Positions 54,317-63,786 of a stretch of DNA of 64,000 nucleotides are shown piece by piece. The notes under the pieces were generated by a model that ran no database searches, was not told where the DNA came from, and worked only from the letters and a program-made list of their open reading frames with translations. Location of the stretch: NCBI RefSeq assembly GCF_019880555.1, contig NZ_JAINVU010000001.1:124001-188000 (forward strand), given 5' to 3'. Both the position numbers and the translations under genes were made by a program. Numbering within the stretch: the stretch's first letter is position 1; every line of letters begins with the position of its first letter. The stretch comes from Hephaestia mangrovi (lineage in GTDB: Bacteria > Pseudomonadota > Alphaproteobacteria > Sphingomonadales > Sphingomonadaceae).

Positions 54317-55642
54317 CTACGCCATGCTGTGCTCGATCTCCTCGAGCGTGACGCCCTTGGTTTCGGGGAAGAAACGGGCGACGACGATCACTTGCAACAG
54401 CATCATCGCGGCGAAGAAGCCGAATGGCATCGCCGGCGACAGCCTGGCGACAGCGATCGGGAAGGCCAGCGCGATCACCGCGTTGAGCAGCCAGTGCGTG
54501 CCGGCGCCAAGTGCCGCCCCGCGCGCGCGGACCGCCGAGGGAAACACCTCGCTGATATAGACCCAGATCACCGCGCCCTGGCTCGGCGCGAAGAAGGCGA
54601 TGAAGCCGATCAGCGCCGGCAGCAGCACAACGCGCGGGATCGCGCCGCCCAGCGCCAGCGCGGCGAGTGCGAGGCAGATCGCGGTGCCGGTGCCGCCGAT
54701 CAACAGCAGCGTCTTGCGCCCGATGCGATCGATCAGCGCCATGCCGATCAGCGTGAAGATCAGATTGGCGAGGCCGATCATGATCGCCTGCAGATCGGCT
54801 GAAGCGAAGCCCGCGTCGGCGAAGATCTGGTTGAGATAATAAAGGATCGCGTTGATGCCCGAGAGCTGGTTGAACGCGGCGACCAGCATCGCGAGCAGCA
54901 TCGGCCGCTTGTGCGCCGCCCAGCGCAGCCGCTGGCCATCGCGCGCGGCTTCCTCTTCGGCGGCGGCGTGGAAGCTGCCGAGTGCGGCGCGCGGATCGGG
55001 GTCGCCGATCGATGCCAGCACCCGCAGCGCCTCGGGATCGCGGCCCTTGCCGGCCAGCCAGCGCGGGCTGTGCGGAATGCCGAACAGGAGGATGAAGAAG
55101 ATCAGCGCCGGGACAGCGGCAACGCCCAGCTTCCAGCGCCAGATCATATCGCCCGCCGCCAGCGCGCCGACCGCGGCATTGCTGACATAAGCGGCCAGGA
55201 TGCCGACGACGATCGCCAGCTGGAACAGTCCGACCAGCAAGCCGCGCCGCGCGGCCGGTGAAATCTCGGCGATATAGACCGGCGCCAGCACCGACGATCC
55301 GCCGATCGCCAGCCCGCCGATGAAGCGGAACGCGAGCAGCGATCCCCAATCCCAGGCGAGTGCCGAGCCGAGACCGGAGACGACGTAGAAAGCGGCGAGC
55401 ACGCGCAGGACGGCGCGCGCCCCGAAGCGGTCGCCCGGCACGCCGGCGGTCATCGCGCCGATCAGCGTGCCCCATAACGCCGCCGAGACAGTGGTGCCGA
55501 GCTGCACCTGATCGAGCGCGAAACGATCGGCGACCGCCTGCGTCACGCCGGAGATGACAGCGGTATCGAAGCCGAACAGCAACCCGGCCAGCGCCGCGGT
55601 GCCGGCGGCTGCGGCGAATACCGTTCGCGTCGATCGAGCCAT
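54317..55642 (-). CDS. MFS sugar porter (sugar/H+ symporter)
   Basis: 441-residue inner-membrane sugar transporter with 12 membrane segments. Family marks: LAGLLFGFDTAVISG in segment 1, the RFGARAVLR loop, RFIGGLAIGGSSVLAPVYIAEISPAARRG, QLSGINAILYYLNQIF, DRIGRKTLLL and the C-terminal FFPETKGVTLEEIE. ATG at 55642 has AAGAGG 6 bases upstream; ATG at 55648 is too close to it. It lies downstream of an Oar-like TonB receptor on the same strand, so the two may import a sugar or glycoside across both membranes. Confidence 0.93.
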   Translation of the reverse strand: MARSTRTVFAAAAGTAALAGLLFGFDTAVISGVTQAVADRFALDQVQLGTTVSAALWGTLIGAMTAGVPGDRFGARAVLRVLAAFYVVSGLGSALAWDWGSLLAFRFIGGLAIGGSSVLAPVYIAEISPAARRGLLVGLFQLAIVVGILAAYVSNAAVGALAAGDMIWRWKLGVAAVPALIFFILLFGIPHSPRWLAGKGRDPEALRVLASIGDPDPRAALGSFHAAAEEEAARDGQRLRWAAHKRPMLLAMLVAAFNQLSGINAILYYLNQIFADAGFASADLQAIMIGLANLIFTLIGMALIDRIGRKTLLLIGGTGTAICLALAALALGGAIPRVVLLPALIGFIAFFAPSQGAVIWVYISEVFPSAVRARGAALGAGTHWLLNAVIALAFPIAVARLSPAMPFGFFAAMMLLQVIVVARFFPETKGVTLEEIEHSMA

Positions 55643-55728
55643 GTCCATCCTCTTCTTGTCGTTGGCCGCGCCACGCAAGCACGCGACGGTGAATTATGCA
55701 ATTCGGTTTATATATTGCTCGGGCCAAG

Positions 55729-55757
55729 AAAAAGGGCGACCGATCGCTCGGCCGCCC
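55729..55757 (-). terminator. Terminator of the Oar-like receptor gene
   Basis: Minus-strand hairpin GGGCGGCCGA/TCGGTCGCCC with a GCGA loop (plus-strand 55734-55757) followed by five T on the minus strand. It separates the receptor from the sugar porter, so the porter probably needs read-through or its own promoter. Confidence 0.85.
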
Positions 55758-55781
55758 AAAAGAAGGCGATAGAGGCGCGTC

Positions 55782-58700
55782 CTAGAAGCTGACGCCCACT
55801 GTGAACTTGAAAGTGCGTGGCGGATAGCCGCCGATATCGTAATTGTTGGGGTCGCGCTGGCCGAAATCGGGCGAGCCAGGATTGCTGATGTAACCGACAT
55901 AATTGTGCGTATTGAACACATTGAACACGTCAGCGCGCAGTCTGATCTGACTGCCTTCATGCAGGAAGCCGAGACCGACATATTTTGTTAGCGCGAGGTC
56001 GAGTTGCTTGACCCACGGCCCCTTGCCCTGCGTCGTCATCGGCACTGAGGGATAGTTCTGCGGATCGGGCACGTCGGCCAGCGTGGTGCCATAGACGTAT
56101 GTGGGCGATTGCAGCAGGAATTTGCCCGACAGCATGAAGCCGAGCGGCAGATCGGTGCTGCCGGTGGCGACGAGACGATGCTTCGGCGTCCCAAGCGCGC
56201 GAAGGAGCGGGTAAGCGTAGATGCTCGGATAATCGAGGGCATATTGATTGCCCGACTGGCGGTTCTCCTCGGCCAGCGACATCGTGTAGGTGACGGCCAG
56301 GCTCCAGGGAGACGCCTTGGTATAGTCCTTGTCGAGCTTGATATACGGCTGATCGAGCTTCGTGGTCATGCCGTTGGTGCCGAGCAGCAGGTTGTTGTTG
56401 AAGCCCGGCGGCTGATATTGCCACGGCTGGCTGGCGCTCGACTTATTATCACTGCCGGGGATGAAGAAAGTGCCGTCCGGGCGGCGGTTGCCGAGCAGCC
56501 AGACGAAGCCGTCCTGGCTGACGACGTGCGTATAGCCGACTTCCGCATGGAATCTGCCGAAGCGGCCGCGCACGCCGATGCTGAACTGGTCGGAAAAAGG
56601 CACCTTGAGATTGTTGTTGAGCAGATCGATCTCGCGGTTGCCACCGGACGTGCTGGTGGCCAGCATGTCGCGGCCTTCCTGCGTCAAATAGGCTGGATCC
56701 CATGCGATGCAGCTGCCACCCGCCTCGCACGGATGCTGCGGATCGCCGGTATCGAACTGGTACTGAACCGACTTGTAGCTGCCCTGGAGATTTTCGAGCG
56801 AGATGAAGTCAAACTGGTTGCGGTTATAGGAGCGGCCATAGCCGCCGAACAGCTGGAAGCGGCCATTCGGCGTGATATCCCAGGTGAAGCCGATGCGCGG
56901 TTGGAATTCTCCGGTGCGCGCATGGCGGTTGTGGCCGGTCGAGATATAGTCGTCGAGGTTGTAATTGGCGTTGTCGAGGTTCGACCAGTTGCGCAACGTG
57001 GAGACGACGTCGTCCGGCGTAACATAGTTCAGATAATCGGGGTCGCGTTCGTAATCCCAGCGGATGCCGATATTGGCGGTGAAGCGGTCGGTAAGATCCC
57101 AATCGTCCTGGATATATAGGCCGAGCTGGAAATCGTTGCTCTTGACGTAACCGCCGCTGCCGCCCTCGGCGGGCACGCCGAACGAAAGCTGGTAGGGCAG
57201 GGTATCGTTGAAACCGCTGCTGCCGTAATCGGCATCGAAATAATAGATCGGGTTATAGGGTGTTTGCGCGATCGTGCGCAGTTGCAGCCATTGCGCCTTC
57301 ACGCCAAGCTTGATGGTGCTGCCCTGAAGCCCGGTATAGGTGAAGTCGTCCTGCGCTGTCCAGCCGCGCTGGCCCTTGTTCTGATAATTGGTGCCGCCGC
57401 CATAGCTGAGAATCCGCGTCTTCAACGGCCGATCGCCCACCGCGGCGCCGGTGAAAAATTGATATTGGGTAGCGTTGACGTTGGGCGACGGCTTGTCCGA
57501 ACTCTTCTGCCATTCGACCTTGAGGTCATTCACCCAGGCGTTTGCGGTATGCTGGTAATGGAACAGGATGCGCGTTTCGTTGTTGCGCAGTGCCGTTGCG
57601 GTCGACACGGCTTCCTGGCCGTTGTTAGCGGCGAGGCCGGTTTCGCGGCGGACCTTGCCGGAAACTTCGAACAGGTCGGCATCGGTCGGCTCGAAATCGA
57701 GCTTGCCGAAATAGAGATCCTCATTGAAGGTCTTGTTGAACTCGCCGAACGCGTTGCGATACGGATCGGGGATCGTATCGAGTGAAACGCCGGAGGGCGG
57801 CGTGATCGTCACCGGTGACTGAATGCGCTTCCCTTCATAGGTCACGAAGAAATGCAGCATGTCCTTGATGATCGGGCCGCCGAGCGCCGCGCCGAACTGC
57901 TCGTCACGCGTCTTCACCTTGGGCACGCCGTCATGCTTTTCCTGCGGCGTCTTGGCGCGTAGCGATTGGTTAGAGAAATCGAAGAACGCTTCGCCGTGGA
58001 AGGTATTCGTGCCGGACTTCGTGACGGCGGTGATCGCTGCGGACGAAACCTGATCGAACTCGGCCTTGTAGTTCTGTGAAATCACCTTGTATTCGGCGAT
58101 GCCGAGCTGCGGGAAGGGGTTGCCCTGCGTCGAATCCTGCCCGGTGATGCCGCCTTTCAGGATGTCGTCCTTCTGGCTGACGCCGTCGATGAAAACATTG
58201 ACGGCATTGGCTTGCTGGGCGCCGCCGCGCAGGGAGGTGTTGCCGGCCGCATCCGAGATGAACTGCACCCCCGGCGCAAGGTCCGCAAACGCCAGGAAGT
58301 TGCGGTTGTTCTGGGGCAGCGCCTCGATCTGGTGCTGGCTGATCGTGACGCCGACCGAGCCGGCATCGAGCGACTTGATGCGATTGCCGGTGACGATGAT
58401 GTCGCCGCCCGGCGGCGCATTCTCGGCCGTCTCGGCGGGGGCGTTTGGATTGGGCTCGGCAGTGCCCGCGGCCGCCGGCGCACCTTGCGACAGATCGAAA
58501 CTCAGCTGCGCGTTCTGGCCGACCGTCAGCGTGAAGACGTCGGTCTGGCGCTGGCCGGTCGCCGTCGTGACGTCGAGCCGGTAGCGGCCGGGCAGCAGCG
58601 CGGCGAAATTATACGCGCCGTTGTTGATCGGCGAGACGCTGCGATAGCCGGTGTCGACATTGACCGCGGTCACCTGCGTGCCGGCGGGCTGACCATTGTC

Positions 58701-58835
58701 GGTAATCACCCCGCGCAGCGCCGCGGTGGATTGCTGCGCCTGCAGCGGCGTCGTAACCAGCGCGCACGCCGCGCTGCCGACCATCAGCGCGGCGGCGAAC
58801 CGCAGGTGTCGCGTTGCGAATTTTCGTGCCGTCAT
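55782..58835 (-). CDS. Oar-like TonB-dependent receptor with carboxypeptidase-regulatory domain
   Basis: 1017-residue outer-membrane receptor. ATG at 58835 (MTARKFATRHLRFAAALMV) has GGGAGG 6 bases upstream; two more ATGs directly precede it. After the signal peptide (AACALVTTPLQA) is an Ig-like carboxypeptidase-regulatory domain (TAALRGVITDNGQPAGTQVT), a plug with ITSG-like DIIVTGNRIKSLDAGS and VNVFIDGVSQKDDILKGG, and a 40-kDa-plus barrel of OmpA-related Oar type ending FKFTVGVSF. Such receptors take up large substrates; two LacI-type operators upstream and the sugar porter downstream suggest a carbohydrate. Confidence 0.93.
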   Translation of the reverse strand: MTARKFATRHLRFAAALMVGSAACALVTTPLQAQQSTAALRGVITDNGQPAGTQVTAVNVDTGYRSVSPINNGAYNFAALLPGRYRLDVTTATGQRQTDVFTLTVGQNAQLSFDLSQGAPAAAGTAEPNPNAPAETAENAPPGGDIIVTGNRIKSLDAGSVGVTISQHQIEALPQNNRNFLAFADLAPGVQFISDAAGNTSLRGGAQQANAVNVFIDGVSQKDDILKGGITGQDSTQGNPFPQLGIAEYKVISQNYKAEFDQVSSAAITAVTKSGTNTFHGEAFFDFSNQSLRAKTPQEKHDGVPKVKTRDEQFGAALGGPIIKDMLHFFVTYEGKRIQSPVTITPPSGVSLDTIPDPYRNAFGEFNKTFNEDLYFGKLDFEPTDADLFEVSGKVRRETGLAANNGQEAVSTATALRNNETRILFHYQHTANAWVNDLKVEWQKSSDKPSPNVNATQYQFFTGAAVGDRPLKTRILSYGGGTNYQNKGQRGWTAQDDFTYTGLQGSTIKLGVKAQWLQLRTIAQTPYNPIYYFDADYGSSGFNDTLPYQLSFGVPAEGGSGGYVKSNDFQLGLYIQDDWDLTDRFTANIGIRWDYERDPDYLNYVTPDDVVSTLRNWSNLDNANYNLDDYISTGHNRHARTGEFQPRIGFTWDITPNGRFQLFGGYGRSYNRNQFDFISLENLQGSYKSVQYQFDTGDPQHPCEAGGSCIAWDPAYLTQEGRDMLATSTSGGNREIDLLNNNLKVPFSDQFSIGVRGRFGRFHAEVGYTHVVSQDGFVWLLGNRRPDGTFFIPGSDNKSSASQPWQYQPPGFNNNLLLGTNGMTTKLDQPYIKLDKDYTKASPWSLAVTYTMSLAEENRQSGNQYALDYPSIYAYPLLRALGTPKHRLVATGSTDLPLGFMLSGKFLLQSPTYVYGTTLADVPDPQNYPSVPMTTQGKGPWVKQLDLALTKYVGLGFLHEGSQIRLRADVFNVFNTHNYVGYISNPGSPDFGQRDPNNYDIGGYPPRTFKFTVGVSF

Positions 58836-58976
58836 CATCATCCTCCCAACGCCCCGTTGCGGGCCGTTACTCTGGCTGCTGGGCCGCCGCGCAGGTGAGA
58901 GATGTGCCGCCGCATGGGCGTCCTTCATCATCTTACCGGCAGGGTGCCTCAGCTCGCCCTCCTGTTCCGGCCTCTC

Positions 58977-59013
58977 GGGAAACCGGTTCCATAAAGCGTG
59001 TAACCGGTTTCAC
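58977..59013. promoter_or_regulatory. Two LacI-type operators upstream of the Oar-like receptor
   Basis: AACCGGTT cores at 58981-58988 and 59002-59009, each flanked to near-palindromes (GGAAACCGGTTCC and GTGTAACCGGTTTCAC). The centres are 21 bases apart, two helical turns. This is the usual shape of LacI-family operators in carbohydrate-uptake promoters. They lie about 145-180 bases before the receptor start. The regulator gene is not in the window. Confidence 0.65.
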
Positions 59014-59105
59014 GATCCCTCCACAAGCGGGGGTGCGTTCATTTTACGGCGGGGTGCGTCATTTTGGCATCAGGGCCGAAACGGCCATGCCGCGCGGCCG
59101 CGGGA

Positions 59106-59849
59106 TCAGCCCTGCGTGGCGGCGTAGAGGGCGATCGCGGCGGCGTTGGAGACGTTGAGGCTTTCGATCCGCGGCGAAATCGGCAGCCGCGCGAGCACGT
59201 CGCAATGCGCCTCTGTATTGGGCCGCATACCTTCGCCTTCGGCGCCGAGCACCAGCGCGACCTGCGGGCTGCCGAGCGCCTCGGCCAGCGTCGTCTGCGT
59301 GTTGCCGGTGAGGCCGACGCGCCAGAAATCGGCCTCGGCAATCTCGTCGAGCGCCCGCGCGAGATTCACCACGCGCACCCAAGGCACCAGCTCGAGCGCG
59401 CCCGATGCGGCGCGCGCCACGACGCCCGATTCGGGCGGGGCATGCCGGTCCTGCGTGACGATGCCGAGCGCGTCGAATGCAGCCGCCGAGCGCAGCATGG
59501 CGCCGACATTGTGCGGGTCCGTCACCTGATCGAGCACCAGCAGCGGCCGCTTCGCCTCGGTCTTGCGGTCGAGCAGGTCACCCAGCCAGATCTCGTCCAG
59601 CGGCTCGACCTCGGCGACGAGGCCCTGGTGCGGCGCGTCGGCGGGAACCAGTCGGCCGAGATCGGCGACATCGGCATAAGTGATCGGCAGCACCGGCGGC
59701 AGGTCGAGCGCCGACAGGGCTTCGCGCGTGCCCCACAGCTTGCGCACCACGCGATCGGGATTGGCGAGCGCGGCAAGCACCGCATGACGGCCCCAGAAGC
59801 GCGGGCGGTTCGCCGGCGCCTGGTTCGGGCGATGGCCGCGGCGCGCCAT
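59106..59849 (-). CDS. rlmB: SpoU-family 2'-O-ribose rRNA methyltransferase (RlmB-like)
   Basis: 247-residue SPOUT methyltransferase. ATG at 59849 (MARRGHRPNQAPANRPRFWG) follows GAGGACA. An N-terminal L30e-like substrate domain (GRHAVLAALANPDR, LVAEVEPL) precedes the knotted catalytic part: LVLDQVTDPHNVGAMLRSAAAF, LVLGAEGEGMRPNT and SLNVSNAAAIALY. RlmB methylates G2251 of 23S rRNA; assignment to RlmB rather than TrmH relies on the N-terminal domain. Confidence 0.92.
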   Translation of the reverse strand: MARRGHRPNQAPANRPRFWGRHAVLAALANPDRVVRKLWGTREALSALDLPPVLPITYADVADLGRLVPADAPHQGLVAEVEPLDEIWLGDLLDRKTEAKRPLLVLDQVTDPHNVGAMLRSAAAFDALGIVTQDRHAPPESGVVARAASGALELVPWVRVVNLARALDEIAEADFWRVGLTGNTQTTLAEALGSPQVALVLGAEGEGMRPNTEAHCDVLARLPISPRIESLNVSNAAAIALYAATQG

Positions 59850-60047
59850 CACTTGTCCTCGCGCGAAGCGAAGGGCGCGGGGGCGGCCGCGATGGCGAAG
59901 GGGTGACGCATGATGAATTTCCTGGGCGATCTTTTTCGGGTTGCGCGCACGGTTATGCGGCGCGGTTGATATGTGCAAGCGCCTGCCCGGTTGACAGGCG
60001 GGCTGCACCTCGGCATTGGCACGCCCTCGCTTCGGCGGGCCTGTTAC

Positions 60048-60133
60048 GGACAGGTGGCCGAGTGGTTAAAGGCAGCAGACTGTAAATCTGCCCGCGTGAG
60101 CGTACGCTGGTTCGAATCCAGCCCTGTCCACCA
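60048..60133 (+). tRNA. tRNA-Tyr (GTA anticodon)
   Basis: Class II tRNA with a long variable arm. Acceptor GGACAGG pairs with CCTGTCC; the anticodon stem GCAGA/TCTGC encloses CTGTAAA with anticodon GTA; variable arm CCGCGTGAGCGTACG region; T arm CTGGTTCGAATCCAG; CCA encoded at 60131-60133. Confidence 0.95.
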
Positions 60134-60153
60134 CCTTGCCCGCCGAAGCGACG

Positions 60154-61476
60154 TCACCCCGCCTTGGTGTCGCGGCCGTAGACATCGGATCGGAACGCGA
60201 TTCCGCTCCTGGTCGGTTCGGCGGTGATATAGGTCAGATAGACGGGCACCGGCACGGGTAGCGGCTCCGCCGTTTCCGGCTTGCCGCCAGCATTGCCGAC
60301 CGGCCGCGCGAGCAGCCATTTGCCGAGCACCTGCGCCTTGTCGAGCCGCACGCAGCCGTTGCTGAAATGGCGATCGGCCTTGGCCAGCAGATCGCGCTCG
60401 GGCGTGTCGTGCAGATAGATGCCGTCGTCATTGGGGAACAGGAACTTGACCTGCCCCATCGAATTGTATGGTCCCGGAAGCTGGCGGATGCGGGGATTCT
60501 CGCGGCCCGCGGCCACCGCGTGCCAATCGATCGCCGAGGACGGGATCGGGTGCGCGCTCGCGCTCCAGTCCGACAGTGCCTGCATGTGCATCGTCTTGAG
60601 CGAGCGGCCGCCGAGCACCTTTTTCGCGATGCTGTCGCGGGTGAGGTAATCGGGCACGTTCCAATAGGGATTGACGATCGCCCACTGGATCGATCCGACC
60701 AGCATCGGCGTCTGCGTCTTGGCGGCGCCGACCACGACGCGCATTTCGCCGACCTGCTTGCCTGCCTCGTACCACCACAGGCGGCCCGACGAGGCATCGA
60801 CCTCGATATGGCGCACCCAGGGGCTCGGCAGAATCCGCGCGCGATCGAGGTTGAGCGCGAGGCGCGCGCGCTCGTCTGTGGTCATATCGTGGGCCATCAG
60901 CTTGCGCAGCGCGACATAATGGTCGCTCATCCAGCCCATGTCGGCGACGTAATCGGCGAAGGATTTGGGGAAGGAGGCCGCGCGCAGCACCTCTTCCGCC
61001 TTCAGCTTCTTCGGCTTGAGCGCCTTGTCGGCATAAGTGACGTGGACGCGCTTGGCCGGCTTGCGCTGATCGCGGACATAATCGGCGAACGCCCTGGACA
61101 AGGCGAGCTCGGCGCGGGCGACCGCCCTGGGATCGCCGTCACGTGCCTTTTCCACGTCCTCCTGAAGCTCATCGGGATCGTAGGACGAGGGGTTGAGGCC
61201 ATCGTATCGCGCGGTCGTCAGATAGCCGATCAGCGTCGCCGCCTGCGGCCCGATCGTGCCGTGCGAAACCCACAAGGGCTGGAAATGACGCGTGCGATAG
61301 AAGCGCTTCAACGCGCCGCCCGCTTCGTCCGCGATCGCCTGCGCGATCGGGGCGTTGGCGGCGGCCTCGGCAGCCGTCATGCGCGACGGCGCCGCGGGCG
61401 CCGCTGCCGCAAGAGGCACGGCGGCGAGCGCTGCGGCCAGGGCGATCAGCCCATGGGGAATGCGCGCACCCCGCAT
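60154..61476 (-). CDS. L,D-transpeptidase (YkuD domain, YcbB-like)
   Basis: 440-residue periplasmic peptidoglycan cross-linking enzyme. Signal peptide (GLIALAAALAAVPLAAAAPA). The N-terminal scaffold holds FYRTRHFQPLWVSHG; the catalytic YkuD domain spans about 220-410, with NPYWNVPDYLTRDSIAKK, GIYLHDTPERDLLAKADRHFSNGCVRL containing the invariant His, Ser-x-Gly-Cys (Cys nucleophile) and Arg. It forms 3-3 links or attaches proteins. It follows a small lipoprotein gene by 17 bases. Confidence 0.93.
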   Translation of the reverse strand: MRGARIPHGLIALAAALAAVPLAAAAPAAPSRMTAAEAAANAPIAQAIADEAGGALKRFYRTRHFQPLWVSHGTIGPQAATLIGYLTTARYDGLNPSSYDPDELQEDVEKARDGDPRAVARAELALSRAFADYVRDQRKPAKRVHVTYADKALKPKKLKAEEVLRAASFPKSFADYVADMGWMSDHYVALRKLMAHDMTTDERARLALNLDRARILPSPWVRHIEVDASSGRLWWYEAGKQVGEMRVVVGAAKTQTPMLVGSIQWAIVNPYWNVPDYLTRDSIAKKVLGGRSLKTMHMQALSDWSASAHPIPSSAIDWHAVAAGRENPRIRQLPGPYNSMGQVKFLFPNDDGIYLHDTPERDLLAKADRHFSNGCVRLDKAQVLGKWLLARPVGNAGGKPETAEPLPVPVPVYLTYITAEPTRSGIAFRSDVYGRDTKAG

Positions 61477-61493
61477 TCCCCCGACGTAAAACC

Positions 61494-61748
61494 TCAGCCC
61501 TTCTCTCCCAGGCCGGTCGGCGCGGGCGGCGGCGGTGGCGGCTGCATCGGCATCGCGTTGGCGTGATAGACGCCGTCCGCGGTGTAATAGCCGTCGACGA
61601 TCCCATCGCCGTCGCGATCGGCGGCGACGCTGCCGGCGACCGCGCCCGGCGGGGGCGGCGGCATCGCGGCGACTTGTTCTTCCTTATGGGCACAAGCGGC
61701 GAGGCCGATTGCCGCGACGCCGACCAGAACGATTGTCTTGACGCGCAT
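61494..61748 (-). CDS. Small lipoprotein with an EF-hand-like loop
   Basis: 84 residues. ATG at 61748 follows GGAGGA. Lipobox IGLAAC gives a lipid-anchored protein after processing at Cys. The middle contains DRDGDGIVDGYY, a calcium-binding loop of EF-hand/dockerin type, between proline-rich stretches (MPPPPPG and MQPPPPPPAP). Unknown family. It is cotranscribed with the L,D-transpeptidase and may be an envelope partner. Confidence 0.72.
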   Translation of the reverse strand: MRVKTIVLVGVAAIGLAACAHKEEQVAAMPPPPPGAVAGSVAADRDGDGIVDGYYTADGVYHANAMPMQPPPPPPAPTGLGEKG

Positions 61749-61931
61749 GATTGTCACTCCTCCATGCGAGCTGAACTCGCAAACGCGCCCCCGGCACCAC
61801 GAGTGGAGCTGAAACGGCGTGCCGGTCCATCCGGCAAGCGGTGGAAAGTGCGGTGCGCGCGGCAGAAGGCCGTTTCACGATCGTCGCGAAGCTCTTGCGT
61901 GAAGGTGGCCGATGCCCTCACATGGGCAGTG

Positions 61932-63773
61932 ATGAGCAACCTCGCCCTCGTCGTCGCACTGGTCGGCATCGTCGGGATCGGCGCGCAATGGGTGGCGTGG
62001 CGCACCGGCTGGCCGGCGATCGCGCTGATGCTGGTCGCCGGGATCATCGTCGGCCCGGTGCTCGGCGCGGTCCAGCCCGAGGCCGATTTCGGCGCGCTGC
62101 TGGAGCCGATGATCTCGATCGCGGTCGCGCTGATTCTGTTCGACGGCGGCCTCAACCTCAATTTCCGCGAATTGCGCCGCACCGAAGGCGCGCTCGCGCG
62201 TCTCGTCGGGCTCGGCGTGCCGATCGCCTGGGCGCTGACCGCGCTTGCCTGTTATTATATCGCCGGGCTGGTGTGGCCGGTGGCGATCCTGTTCGGTGGC
62301 ATCCTGGTCGTCACTGGCCCCACCGTGGTGCTGCCGCTGCTGCGCCAGATCGCGCTCGCGCCGCGGCCGCGCGCGATCCTCAAATGGGAAGGGATCGTCA
62401 ACGATCCGATTGGCGTGCTGTGCGCGGTCGTCACTTACGAATATCTCCGCCATGCCGAACAGGGCGCGCCGGTGGTCGCGGCGATGCTGGCGGTGGCGGG
62501 CGCGGCGCTGGTCGCGGCGCTGGTCGGCTTCGCGATCGCCTTCGCGCTCGGCTGGTTGCTGCCGCGCGGGCTGATCCCCGAATATCTCAAGGCGCCGGTG
62601 CTGCTTGTCACGGTGATCGGCACGTTCGAGCTTTCCAACCTGATCGAGCGCGAGACCGGGCTGCTGGCGGTGACGGTGATGGGCATCGCGCTCGCCAACA
62701 TGCGGCTGGCGAGTTTCCGCGACGTGCAGCCGTTCAAGGAGAACATCTCGGTCCTGCTCGTCTCCGGCGTGTTCGTGCTGCTGTCGGCCTCGCTCAATCT
62801 CGAGGTGCTGCGGCAGTTCGAATGGCGCTTCCTCGGCCTGATCGCGGCGCTGATCTTCGTCGTGCGACCAGCGGCGGTGCTCGCCAGCCTTGCGTTCTCG
62901 CCGATACCGTGGCGCGAGCGGCTGTTCGTCGCGTGGATCGCGCCGCGCGGCATCGTCGCGGTGGCGATCTCGGGCGTGTTCGCGCTGCGGCTCGGCGGGC
63001 TCGGCTATTCGGACGGCGGCACGCTGGTCGCGATCAGCTTCGCGATCGCGGCGGGGACGATCCTGGTCCACGGGTTCACCGCGCGCGCGCTGGCGCGGCG
63101 GCTGGGGCTGGCGGGCAAGAAGCGCGACGTGCTGATTGTCGGCGCGACGCGCTGGAGCCTGTCGCTCGCCGATCAGCTGCGCCAGCTCGACGTACCGGTG
63201 ACGCTGGTCGATACGAGCTGGCATCGGCTATCGCCCGCGCGGCAATCCGGGCTGCCGATCTTTCATGGCGAGATCCTTGCCGAGACGACCGAGGATCATA
63301 TCGATTTCGCGCGCGTCCAGGCGCTCGTCGCGACGTCGGACAACGAGGCGTATAACACGTTGGTCTGCAACGAGTTCGGCCCCGAGCTGGGGCGCGACGC
63401 CGTCTATCAACTGGGCGGCGCCGAGCACGACGATCCGCACGCCTTGCCGAGCACGCTGCGCGGCAATTCGCTGTTCGATTCGGAGCTTGAGCTCGACGAA
63501 CTGTCGGCGCGCGAAGCGGCCGGCTGGGCGTTCCGCCGCACCAAGATCAGCGAGAAATTCGATTTCGATGCGCTGAAATCGCTGCTGCCGGCGGGGGCGG
63601 ACCTACTGCTGCTCGTCCAGCCCGGCGGGGTGGTGAAATTCTTCACCCACGCCTCGCGACCGGTGCCCGATGCCGGCGACACCGTCTTGTCCTATGCGCC
63701 GCCCGATATCGCGAAGGCAGCGGCGCGGCGCGAGCGCAAGACCACGAAAAAGACCGCGGCGGCGGCCGAATGA
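61932..63773 (+). CDS. Cation:proton antiporter (CPA1/NhaP type) with TrkA-like C-terminal domain
   Basis: 613-residue antiporter. ATG at 61932 (MSNLALVVALVGIVGIGAQW) is chosen; the frame extends upstream without function. About 12 membrane segments in residues 1-395 include the conserved 'LILFDGGLNLN' and 'GPTVVLPLL' and 'WEGIVNDPIGVL' that carries the ion-binding Asp region. A cytoplasmic RCK/TrkA-N-like part follows (KKRDVLIVGATRWSLSLADQLRQL, LVDTSWHRL), then a Lys/Ala-rich tail (RKTTKKTAAAAE). It would exchange Na+ or K+ for H+. Confidence 0.92.
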   Translation: MSNLALVVALVGIVGIGAQWVAWRTGWPAIALMLVAGIIVGPVLGAVQPEADFGALLEPMISIAVALILFDGGLNLNFRELRRTEGALARLVGLGVPIAWALTALACYYIAGLVWPVAILFGGILVVTGPTVVLPLLRQIALAPRPRAILKWEGIVNDPIGVLCAVVTYEYLRHAEQGAPVVAAMLAVAGAALVAALVGFAIAFALGWLLPRGLIPEYLKAPVLLVTVIGTFELSNLIERETGLLAVTVMGIALANMRLASFRDVQPFKENISVLLVSGVFVLLSASLNLEVLRQFEWRFLGLIAALIFVVRPAAVLASLAFSPIPWRERLFVAWIAPRGIVAVAISGVFALRLGGLGYSDGGTLVAISFAIAAGTILVHGFTARALARRLGLAGKKRDVLIVGATRWSLSLADQLRQLDVPVTLVDTSWHRLSPARQSGLPIFHGEILAETTEDHIDFARVQALVATSDNEAYNTLVCNEFGPELGRDAVYQLGGAEHDDPHALPSTLRGNSLFDSELELDELSAREAAGWAFRRTKISEKFDFDALKSLLPAGADLLLLVQPGGVVKFFTHASRPVPDAGDTVLSYAPPDIAKAAARRERKTTKKTAAAAE

Positions 63774-63786
63774 GAAGGGGAGAGAG

